From M0108 sp044228695 (GTDB lineage Bacteria; Pseudomonadota; Gammaproteobacteria; Chromatiales; Chromatiaceae), in contig JBGAUK010000003.1 in the NCBI GenBank assembly GCA_044228695.1, positions 32,978 to 96,977 on the forward strand: a stretch of 64,000 nucleotides of DNA. The letters run 5' to 3'. Numbering within the stretch: position 1 is the stretch's first letter; every line of letters starts with the position of its first letter. Made by a program: the position numbers and the translations under genes. The notes under the pieces were generated by a model that was given only the letters and a program-made list of their open reading frames with translations, did not search any database and was not told where the DNA came from. Shown here piece by piece: positions 21,053 to 28,804 of this stretch.

Positions 21053-22327
21053 CTACTTGGCGGCGGCCAGCGCCTGGGCTAGGTCCTCGATGATGTCGTC
21101 GATATGCTCGATGCCGATGGAGAGACGGATCATGTCCTCCGCAACACCGGCGCGTGCCAGTTCCGCCGGGGTGAGCTGGCGGTGGGTGGTGGTGGCCGGG
21201 TGGCAGGCCAGGGTTTTGGCGTCGCCGATGTTGACCAGCCGCACCGCCAACTTGAGGGCGTCAATAAACTTGGCCCCGGACTCCAGACCACCCTTGATGC
21301 CGAAGGACAGGATGCTGGAGGCGCGGCCGCCCATGTACTTATCCACCAGGGTCTTGTCCGGGTGATCCGGCAGGCCGGCGTAGCGTACCCAGGCCACCTG
21401 GGGCTGCGCCTGGAGAAATTGGGCCACCGCCAGGGCATTCTCGCAATGGCGATCCATGCGCACGTGCAAGGTCTCGATCCCCTGCAGGATCAGGAAGCTG
21501 TTAAAGGGCGAGATGGCCGCGCCCATATTACGCAGCGGCACCACCCGCGCCCGGCCGATATAGGCCGCCACCCCCAGGGCCTCGGTATAAACCACGCCGT
21601 GATAGGAGACATCGGGCTCGTTGAGACGGCGGAAGCGCGCCTTGTGCTCGGCCCAGGGGAACTTGCCCGAGTCCACCAGGGCGCCGCCGATGGTGGTGCC
21701 ATGGCCGCCCAGGTACTTGGTCAGGGCATGGACGACGATGTCGGCGCCATGCTCGAAGGGCCGGCACAGATAGGGCGTCGGTACCGTGTTGTCCACGATG
21801 AGGGGGATGCCGTGGGCATGGGCCATGTCCGCCATGGCGCCGATATCCGCCACGTTGCCCGCCGGGTTGCCGATGGATTCGCAGAAGACCGCCTTGGTGC
21901 GCCCGTCGATGAGGGCCGCCATGCCCACGATATCGTTGGGCTTGGCGAAACGCACCTCGATGCCCAGTTGCGGCAAGGTGTGGGCAAAGAGGTTGTAGGT
22001 GCCGCCATAGAGGGTCGAGGTGGTGACGATGTTGTCGCCCGTCTCGCAGATGGTGAAGAGCGAATAGGTCACCGCCGCCATGCCCGAGGCCAGGGCCAGG
22101 CCACCGATGCCGCCCTCCAGGGCCGTCAGCCGCTTCTCCAGCACGTCGCTGGTGGGGTTCATCATGCGGGTGTAGATGTTGCCAGCTACCTTGAGGTCGA
22201 AGAGATCCGCACCGTGCTGGGTGTCGTCAAAGGCGTAGGAAGTGGTCTGGTAGATGGGCGTGGCAACGGACTTGGTGGTCGGGTCCGGCTCAAAGCCGGC
22301 ATGAATGGCCAAGGTCTCGATCTTCAT
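21053..22327 (-). CDS. metY: O-acetylhomoserine aminocarboxypropyltransferase (sulfhydrylase)
   Basis: This PLP enzyme makes homocysteine from O-acetylhomoserine and sulfide, a direct sulfide-assimilation route. The 424-residue protein has the Cys/Met-metabolism PLP fold. Near the N-terminus is ETLAIHAGFEPDPTTKSVATPIYQTTSY; YTRMMNPTSDVLEKRLTALEGG is the family's substrate/PLP region; and the PLP lysine is in ALTKYLGGHGTTIGG. The length (about 425, with the extra segments before the PLP lysine) separates it from shorter cystathionine lyases. AGGAGA precedes the ATG. Confidence 0.92.
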   Translation of the reverse strand: MKIETLAIHAGFEPDPTTKSVATPIYQTTSYAFDDTQHGADLFDLKVAGNIYTRMMNPTSDVLEKRLTALEGGIGGLALASGMAAVTYSLFTICETGDNIVTTSTLYGGTYNLFAHTLPQLGIEVRFAKPNDIVGMAALIDGRTKAVFCESIGNPAGNVADIGAMADMAHAHGIPLIVDNTVPTPYLCRPFEHGADIVVHALTKYLGGHGTTIGGALVDSGKFPWAEHKARFRRLNEPDVSYHGVVYTEALGVAAYIGRARVVPLRNMGAAISPFNSFLILQGIETLHVRMDRHCENALAVAQFLQAQPQVAWVRYAGLPDHPDKTLVDKYMGGRASSILSFGIKGGLESGAKFIDALKLAVRLVNIGDAKTLACHPATTTHRQLTPAELARAGVAEDMIRLSIGIEHIDDIIEDLAQALAAAK

Positions 22328-22556
22328 GGAATCTCCTGGATGGTGGGATAGGTTATTGGCTTTTTGTAAGGGCTCCGCGATCGGGCCAGGGCAGGCACAC
22401 GGCCAGGGGTGATCTTGGTAAGATCCTGGCGGGGACCGGTTTTATGGGAAGATGTCGGAATTTATGTCTATTTCTCCCCTGGCTGTCCCTGTATCATCTC
22501 AGAAAGCAGAGTCGTCATCACCCACCTATCTTCCAAGCGAGAGGGATCCTCACCCC

Positions 22557-23996
22557 ATGGCCGCCACCCCCGCGCCGCCCCTGGCCGTTGACCTCGACGG
22601 CAGCCTGGTACGCACCGACACCTTGTGGGAAACCCTCTTCACCCTGCTGCGCCACCAGCCACTCGCCTTGATCGCCGCCCTCGCGAGCCTCCGCCATGGC
22701 CGGGCCGCCTTCAAGGCCCACCTGGTCACCCGGGCGCCCCTGGATGTCGCGGACCTGCCCCTCAACACCGCCCTGATCGACTGGCTGCGCCAGGAGGGCG
22801 CCACCGGCCGCCTCCTGGTTCTGGCCACCGCCACCGATCAGCGCGTCGCCCGGGCCCTCGCCGACCGCGTCGGCCTCTTCGCCCAGGTCCTCGCCAGCGA
22901 CGGCCACCACAACCTCAAGGGCCCCGCCAAGGCCGCCGCCCTGGTGGAGCGCTTCGGTCAAGGCGGCTTCGACTATGTCGGCGATGCCCGCGCCGACCTC
23001 CCCGTCTGGGCCGCCGCCCGCCACGCCATCGTCGTTGGCGGCGCCGGGCTGGTCCGGGCCGCCAGCCAGGTCGCCCGGGTCGAGCGCGTCTTCGCCCCCG
23101 CGCCACGGGCCCCCGCCCTGTGGCGCGCCCTGCGCCTCCATCAGTGGGCCAAGAACCTCCTCCTCTTCCTGCCCCTGCTTGCCGCCCACCAGGTCGGTAA
23201 CGGCGCCCAACTGCTTGCCGCCGGTCTCGCCTTTCTGGCCTTCGGCCTCACCGCCTCCGCCGTCTATCTGCTCAACGATCTCCTCGACCTGAGCGCCGAT
23301 CGCCGCCACCCCAGTAAATGCCGCCGGCCTTTCGCCGCCGGCACCCTGCCCCTGGCCTGGGGCCTGCTTCTGGCACCCCTCCTGCTGCTGGGGGCCGCCA
23401 CCATCAGCCTGCTCTGGCTGCCCGCCCCCTTTGGCGCGATTCTGGTGGGCTACTTTCTCCTCACCAGCGCCTATTCCTGGGACTTCAAGCGCCGCCCCAT
23501 CCTGGATGTCATGACCCTGGCCATGCTTTACACCCTCCGCGTCATTGCCGGCGGCGCGGCGGTAGCCCTCTGGCCCTCCTTCTGGCTGCTGGCCTTGTCA
23601 CTCTTCCTCTTTTTCAGCCTGGCCCTGGTCAAGCGCTACGCCGAGCTCGACAGTCTCAAGGGGCGGGGAGAACTTACCAGCGGGGGACGCGGCTGGCATG
23701 TTGACGACCTACCCCTGATCGGTGGCCTGGGCGCCGCCGCCGGCCTGGGCGCCGTGCTGGTGCTGGCACTCTACATCGACAGCGAACCGGCGCGCCGGCT
23801 CTACCAGTTGCCCGAGGCCCTCTGGCTCATCACCCCTCTGCTGCTCTACTGGGTTAGCTACCTCTGGTTCAGGACCCATCGCGGGGAGATGAACGAGGAC
23901 CCGGTGGTCTTTGCCCTGCGCGACCGGGTCAGTCTGGGTATCGGCGCAATGGCGGTCGCCGTCCTCCTGGTGGCCACCCAAGGGGGCGGCCCATGA
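22557..23996 (+). CDS. HAD phosphatase-UbiA prenyltransferase fusion, probable decaprenyl-phosphate phosphoribosyltransferase
   Basis: The 479-residue product (start at the ATG at 22557, just before the HAD motif; a longer frame from 22452 is less likely) has two parts. Residues about 1-190 are a HAD-like domain with AVDLDGSLVRTDTLWE, TATDQRVARALA and GDARADLPVW. Residues about 200-479 are a UbiA-type polytopic prenyltransferase with NDLLDLSADRRHPSKCRRP and the second motif YSWDFKRRPILDVMTLAML. The UbiA part resembles mycobacterial Rv3806c, which joins PRPP to decaprenyl phosphate; the HAD part could remove the 5-phosphate next. The DprE1-like gene overlaps its stop by four bases (ATGA). The role is inferred from family and context. 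Confidence 0.8.
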   Translation: MAATPAPPLAVDLDGSLVRTDTLWETLFTLLRHQPLALIAALASLRHGRAAFKAHLVTRAPLDVADLPLNTALIDWLRQEGATGRLLVLATATDQRVARALADRVGLFAQVLASDGHHNLKGPAKAAALVERFGQGGFDYVGDARADLPVWAAARHAIVVGGAGLVRAASQVARVERVFAPAPRAPALWRALRLHQWAKNLLLFLPLLAAHQVGNGAQLLAAGLAFLAFGLTASAVYLLNDLLDLSADRRHPSKCRRPFAAGTLPLAWGLLLAPLLLLGAATISLLWLPAPFGAILVGYFLLTSAYSWDFKRRPILDVMTLAMLYTLRVIAGGAAVALWPSFWLLALSLFLFFSLALVKRYAELDSLKGRGELTSGGRGWHVDDLPLIGGLGAAAGLGAVLVLALYIDSEPARRLYQLPEALWLITPLLLYWVSYLWFRTHRGEMNEDPVVFALRDRVSLGIGAMAVAVLLVATQGGGP

Positions 23997-25294
23997 CCGC
24001 TAATCCCGAATCCTGGGGCCGCTATCCCAGGGCGACGCCCGCCAGAATCAGCCGCCTCACCAACCGCCTGGCCCCGCTACCGGAAAGTGATCTGCCACTG
24101 CTGGTGTACGGCAATGGCCGCAGCTACGGCGACGTCTGCCTCAATGACGGCGGTCAGGTGCTGCTCGCGCGGGGTCTGGACCGTTTCATCGCCTTTGATC
24201 CGGAGACCGGCATCCTGCGGGCCGAGGCCGGCGTTCTCCTGTCCGAGATCCTGGAGCTGGTGGTCCCCCAGGGCTGGTTCCTGCCCGTCACCCCCGGCAC
24301 CCGCTTCATCACCCTGGGCGGGGCCGTGGCCAATGACGTCCACGGCAAGAATCACCACGGCGCCGGCACCTTTGGCTGCCATGTGCGCGCCCTGGAGTTG
24401 GTACGCTCCGATGGCAGTCGGCGGGTCTGTGCGCCGGGCGAAAACCCGGACTGGTTTGCCGCCACCATCGGGGGTCTGGGCCTGACCGGACTCATCACCT
24501 GGGTGGAAATCCAGCTCCGGGCCATCGCGGGTCCCTGGATTCAGGCCGAGAGTCGGCGTTTCCGCACACTGGCTGACTTCTTTACCCTGTCGGAAGCATC
24601 GGATCGGAACCATGAATTCACCGTGGCCTGGGTCGATTGCGCCGCGCGCGGGGCCAAGCTGGGCCGGGGCATCCTCCTGAGCGGTGACTTCGCCCCCGGG
24701 GACCTGGGGACCGGTAAGCCCCCCCAGTCCCATGGCCGGCTCACCGTCCCGGTAACCCCTCCGCTGTCCCTGATCAACGCGCTCAGCCTCAAGGCCTTCA
24801 ATGCCCTCTACTATCGCAAGCCCGAGGGGGCCTTCCTCAGCCACTATGCTCCATTCTTCTATCCCCTAGACGGTATCGGCCACTGGAACCGGATTTACGG
24901 ACCCAAGGGCTTTTTGCAGTATCAATGCGTACTGCCACCGGCCGCGGCAGAACCGGCGCTACGCGACTTGCTGGGGCGCATCGCCGCCAGCGGGGAGGGC
25001 TCCTTTCTGGCGGTGCTCAAGCGCTTTGGTGATAAAACCTCGCCAGGACTGCTGTCCTTCCCGCGGCCAGGGGTGACCATTGCCTTGGACTTTCCCTTTA
25101 AGGGCGAGGCAACGCTGCGCCTGCTGGATAGCCTGGATGCCGTGGTCGCGGCGTCCGGCGGGGCCCTCTATCCGGCCAAGGATGCTCGGATGAGTCCGGA
25201 GATATTTCGGCGGTCATTTCCATTAGTGGAGCGATTTCTGCCTTTTCTGGATATTAGTTTCTCTTCGGGGTTATGGAAGAGATTGGTCAAATAA
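23993..25294 (+). CDS. FAD-dependent oxidase, DprE1-like (polyprenylphosphoryl-ribose 2'-oxidase)
   Basis: The 433-residue protein is an FAD-linked oxidase of the VAO fold. The FAD-binding region shows YGNGRSYGDVCLNDGG, PGTRFITLGGAVANDVHGKNHH and GTFGCHVRALELVRSDG; the C-terminal part contains YPAKDARMSPEIFRRSFP. These are the hallmarks of DprE1, which oxidises decaprenylphosphoryl ribose at C2 as the first half of its epimerisation to arabinose. There is no signal peptide. It lies between the UbiA-type gene and a GT-C glycosyltransferase gene, and a DprE2-like reductase is two genes downstream. Its last roughly 100 bases change to AT-rich DNA. Confidence 0.85.
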   Translation: MTANPESWGRYPRATPARISRLTNRLAPLPESDLPLLVYGNGRSYGDVCLNDGGQVLLARGLDRFIAFDPETGILRAEAGVLLSEILELVVPQGWFLPVTPGTRFITLGGAVANDVHGKNHHGAGTFGCHVRALELVRSDGSRRVCAPGENPDWFAATIGGLGLTGLITWVEIQLRAIAGPWIQAESRRFRTLADFFTLSEASDRNHEFTVAWVDCAARGAKLGRGILLSGDFAPGDLGTGKPPQSHGRLTVPVTPPLSLINALSLKAFNALYYRKPEGAFLSHYAPFFYPLDGIGHWNRIYGPKGFLQYQCVLPPAAAEPALRDLLGRIAASGEGSFLAVLKRFGDKTSPGLLSFPRPGVTIALDFPFKGEATLRLLDSLDAVVAASGGALYPAKDARMSPEIFRRSFPLVERFLPFLDISFSSGLWKRLVK

Positions 25295-25313
25295 GGTTTT
25301 TAGGAGTCTGTTT

Positions 25314-26944
25314 ATGCCTTCCTTGGTTAATGATTTTTTTCGTCGTCCTGCGTCGTCCCTGATTTTTGTATTGTTGATGGGTGTGATTGTATATATTGGT
25401 ATTATGCATTTCAAATATAACTCAGAATACGGACTTGATGATAGTTATATAACCTACCGTTACGCCTATAATTTTGCAGAGGGGTATGGTCTCGTTTTCA
25501 ATCCCGGCGAAAAACATTATGGTTCAACCGCAGCTGGTTATGCGATTATAGTTGGATCAATTTCCAAGGCAATAGCCTTTGCCGGCACATTCCTCGGGAT
25601 TAATGAACCTAATAATTGGGACCTGCGATATCTGATTCCAATCGTATCGCATACCATAAGCACATTTTCATTAATGGTCGGGGCGCTTATTTTGGTTTTA
25701 ATCTCAAGGAATGCTTTAGGAGCTATGGCAGGCAACATGGCTGGGGGATTCACTGTGCTAATGTTATTTTTCTCAAATCCCTCAAGCAGCGTTGTCGGAC
25801 ATGAAACCTATTTATTTCTTGTGCTTTGGCTTTTATCTTCATACCTTGCTATATTTCTTAGTCGATATTTTTTGAGTGCTATCGTATTAGCTGTTGCTAC
25901 CACAGTGAGGCCTGACAGCATTCTTTTTGCAGGTATTTTATTTATAGCAATCGGTTTTTCAGTTTAAAAAAAATAGGTCTATATAATACAATTAAGGAAA
26001 CCAGGTGGCCCGCGGTTTTATACATTTCAATTATTGCCGCTTGGTTACTGTTAATGTGGATATATTATGGTCAACCATTTCCTGAAACACGCATTGCAAA
26101 GCAAGCCCAAGTTGTCCTAGGACAATGGCCGCTTTTTGGTCCAAAAAAAGTTTTTAATTACCTATCCGATAATCTCAGAGTTTCTATTTTGGTGTTAATG
26201 ATACTTTTCCTGTTGGCAAGCATTGCAAACTTTATATATTTAGTCGCAAAACGACATAACGACCTTGATATAAAAATAAATTATAATCTAAATTTACTCG
26301 CATTCTCCGCGGTTTGGTTCATTGTAGCTATTGGACTTGTTTTTGCGTATACTATCTTAAACGTTACCTATTGGCATTGGTATGCTGTCCCCATATGGTT
26401 CGCCATTATTTGTATGTTACCCGGTCTATTCATCCCGGTTTTCGCTAATCTCAGATCTTCCTCTCTGCTTATTAATGGGTTAGGATTAGTGGGGCTTGCC
26501 AGTGTAATAGCCGCTTTTATCATTTTTGATCGTGGTCATATTTTGTGGCTATTTAATACGATGCAGGTTAAGCAGCATACTAGTAAACATATTGGCAGTT
26601 ATAATGGCGTCATCGAAATATTGCATTTAGAACACCCGGAAGGAACTTCCATAGCCACTGCGGAACCCGGGTACCTCGGATTCGCTCTTGGGCCTAATTT
26701 CCAGGTTGTAGACACACTTGGTTTAGCCAGCCCCGGTGTTGCCCGTGCTATTCTGGTAGGAGATATGGATTACCCTTTCAAGACTTGGGCACCACAATTC
26801 TTGGTTTCCGCAGCCAAGGGTAAATTTGATCCTAAACAAAGAGCCTGGTTCAAAGAGACTTATCGTCTTCATTCGGAATTAACCGATCCATACTGGACTA
26901 TTAAGTTAAAGGGGCCATACCAGCTTTATGAAAAAATTAATTAA
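25314..26944 (+). pseudogene. GT-C arabinofuranosyltransferase-like gene, interrupted by a one-base frameshift
   Basis: The first frame (25314-25967, 217 residues) and a second frame (reopening before 25967, with an ATG at 26054, to 26944) join into one protein of about 543 residues if a single T is restored near 25955-25965. The first part has a signal-anchor helix and the loop motif GLDDSYITYRYAYNFAEGYG...FNPGE, as in AftB/TfpW-like GT-C transferases that use polyprenyl-phosphate arabinose. The second part supplies more membrane helices and a soluble tail with EPGYLGFALGPNFQVVDTLGLASPG. The DNA is strongly AT-rich: one 60-base line at 26221 has 16 G/C. It may be a true pseudogene, a read error in a T-run, or a recoded gene. 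Confidence 0.75.
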
Positions 26945-26977
26945 ATTTATCTGCTTTGTGTATAATTTGAGAAAATT

Positions 26978-27715
26978 ATGTCTCGATACTTAATAATCGG
27001 CGCCACATCCGCGCTAGCCGATCAGATTGGACGTATTCTGGCCTGCTCTGGTGCTTCGCTATATCTAACTGGTAGAGACATCAATCGGCTCAAGATATCA
27101 GTCAAGGATCTGCGACTGCGTGGTGCTATCCAAACCACTATGGAACAATTGGATGTGACGGATACCGCTAGTCTTGTCGGGCTGATTAATCGCGCGGCGA
27201 CCAGTCTTGGTGGGTTGGATGCCGTTATTTTTGCGGCGGGTCAGCTCCCCGATCAAGCCCAGGTGAACGCGGATTTCGACCTGTTGCGACGCACCCTGGA
27301 AGTGAATGCCATCAGCGCCATGTTGGTGCTAAACGAGGCCGCCGCCTATTTCGAGCACCAGGGCCACGGCCAACTCGTCGCCATCGGCTCGGTCGCCGGG
27401 GATCGTGGCCGAGCCACCAACTACGCTTATGGCGCCGCCAAGGGAGCGCTGGAGATCTTCATGTCCGGCCTCCGCCAGCGCCTGCACAAGAGCGGCGTCC
27501 AGGTGCTTCTGGTCAAGCCGGGCTTTGTCGATACGCCCATGACGGCGGATTTCCCCAAGGGGCCCCTGTGGGCCAGTCCGCAGCGAGTTGCCGAAGACAT
27601 CGTCCGGGCCATGGAGAAAGGCCGCTCGGTGATCTACACCCCCTGGTTCTGGCGCTGGATCATGCTTGTTATTCGCCATATCCCGGAGCGCCTTTTCGTG
27701 CGGCTGCGCTTCTGA
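26978..27715 (+). CDS. Short-chain dehydrogenase, DprE2-like (keto-sugar lipid reductase)
   Basis: The 245-residue protein is a classical SDR: IIGATSALADQIGRILA for the nucleotide loop, a catalytic serine in AIGSVAGDRGRATN, and the YxxxK pair in YGAAKGALEIF. C-terminal WFWRWIMLVIRHIPERLFVRL is hydrophobic, as in DprE2, which reduces the 2-keto intermediate to decaprenylphosphoryl arabinose. Position in the same operon as the DprE1-like gene supports that role. Its first about 250 bases are of intermediate composition and then switch to the GC-rich type of the chromosome. The next gene's ATG overlaps its TGA. Confidence 0.82.
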   Translation: MSRYLIIGATSALADQIGRILACSGASLYLTGRDINRLKISVKDLRLRGAIQTTMEQLDVTDTASLVGLINRAATSLGGLDAVIFAAGQLPDQAQVNADFDLLRRTLEVNAISAMLVLNEAAAYFEHQGHGQLVAIGSVAGDRGRATNYAYGAAKGALEIFMSGLRQRLHKSGVQVLLVKPGFVDTPMTADFPKGPLWASPQRVAEDIVRAMEKGRSVIYTPWFWRWIMLVIRHIPERLFVRLRF

Positions 27716-28680
27716 TGGCCAGGGACCCCGGCGCGCAAGATCCGGCCCCCGACCCGCGGTTGCAACGGCGCCTTCGTCAGGTGGCGCTGGTCGCGGCCCT
27801 GGCCGTGCTCGCCTATCTGGGGTTGGCGGTGCTGGGGGACGGCGACCTGATGCGGGATGGGCTCCAGCGGCTGGGACCCGGCCAATGGTTGGCGCTCCTC
27901 GGGCTGTCTCTGTTCAACTATGGGATGCGCTTCCTGCGCTGGCACACCTACCTGCGGGCGCTGGGCGCGCGGATTCCCTTGGGGCGGGACCTGCTCATCT
28001 ATGTCGCCGGCTTCGCCTTCACCGTCACCCCGGGCAAGGCGGGTGAGGCGGTACGCTCCTTCTACCTGCGTGGGGTGGGGGTGCCCTGGTCGCCCGGCCT
28101 GGCGGCGTTGGCCGTGGAGCGGGTGCTGGATCTCACGGTCATCCTGATGCTGGCGGCGCTGGCGCTGCGGGTATTCGCTGACCAGGCCGTGCCGGCCTTG
28201 CTGCTGGTAGGGCTAGTGGCGGGACTGCTGGTAGGGGTGACGCGCCCGCGGGTGGCGCGCGCCCTGTTGGGGCGGCTCCCCCCGGGTGGGCGCTGGGGGC
28301 GCCTGGCGCGGGGCACGACGGCGATTCTGGACGACGCCCGCTTGCTGCTGGCGCCCCGGCGACTCCTGGTGGGTCTGGGCTTGGGGTTATTGGCCTGGGG
28401 CGCCGAGGCCTGGGGCTTTTATCTGCTGCTGCAGTGGCTCGGGGTGGCCGCCGCGCCCGGCCACGCCATGGGCATCTACGCGGTGGGGATGCTGTCAGGG
28501 GCGCTGTCCTTCCTGCCCGGGGGCCTCGGCGGCGCCGAGGCGGCCATGATCGCCCTGCTGGTCGCTGGCGGAGCGGTCTTTGGGACCGCCGTGCTGGCTA
28601 CCGTCATCTGCCGGGCGGTGACCCTCTGGTTCGCGGTGGTACTGGGGATTGGGGCGGTGTTGTTAATGGGTCGCCGGTGA
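27715..28680 (+). CDS. UPF0104 / lysylphosphatidylglycerol-synthase-TM-like membrane protein
   Basis: A 321-residue, highly hydrophobic protein with about eight membrane segments and the family stretches NYGMRFLRWHTYLRALG, FAFTVTPGKAGEAVRSFYL and FLPGGLGGAEAAMIALL. The ATG at 27715 overlaps the DprE2-like stop (TGATG), so translation is coupled; a longer frame from 27568 lies inside the previous gene and is rejected. The family includes the flippase half of MprF and many proteins linked to polyprenyl glycolipids. Context suggests it could flip polyprenyl-phosphate arabinose or its product. That is inference, and the known mycobacterial candidate belongs to a different family. Confidence 0.8.
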   Translation: MARDPGAQDPAPDPRLQRRLRQVALVAALAVLAYLGLAVLGDGDLMRDGLQRLGPGQWLALLGLSLFNYGMRFLRWHTYLRALGARIPLGRDLLIYVAGFAFTVTPGKAGEAVRSFYLRGVGVPWSPGLAALAVERVLDLTVILMLAALALRVFADQAVPALLLVGLVAGLLVGVTRPRVARALLGRLPPGGRWGRLARGTTAILDDARLLLAPRRLLVGLGLGLLAWGAEAWGFYLLLQWLGVAAAPGHAMGIYAVGMLSGALSFLPGGLGGAEAAMIALLVAGGAVFGTAVLATVICRAVTLWFAVVLGIGAVLLMGRR

Positions 28681-28682
28681 GG

Positions 28683-28709
28683 CGGTAGGAGCCCAGCCCC
28701 CTGGGCGAC
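28683..28709 (+). repeat. REP-like element, left copy of a 27-base inverted repeat
   Basis: CGGTAGGAGCCCAGCCCC followed by CTGGGCGAC. The inverted partner lies at 30591-30617 and differs at one base. The unit itself is partly palindromic (CCCAGCCCC/TGGG), typical of extragenic REP sequences. Confidence 0.7.
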
Positions 28710-28804
28710 TCCTCGGCGTTTCAGCCGATCAGGCTCCAGAGGCCCCTGGAAAATCCCAAAACGCAATACCCCGCCAACCGACGCCTACCGGGGTTTGACC
28801 CCTT

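Noticed and set aside
25966..25973. Run of eight A as a site of transcriptional slippage to rescue the split transferase
   Set aside because: The stop TAA is read before the ribosome leaves the first bases of the run, so extra or missing As cannot bypass it. A change in the preceding T-run is needed.
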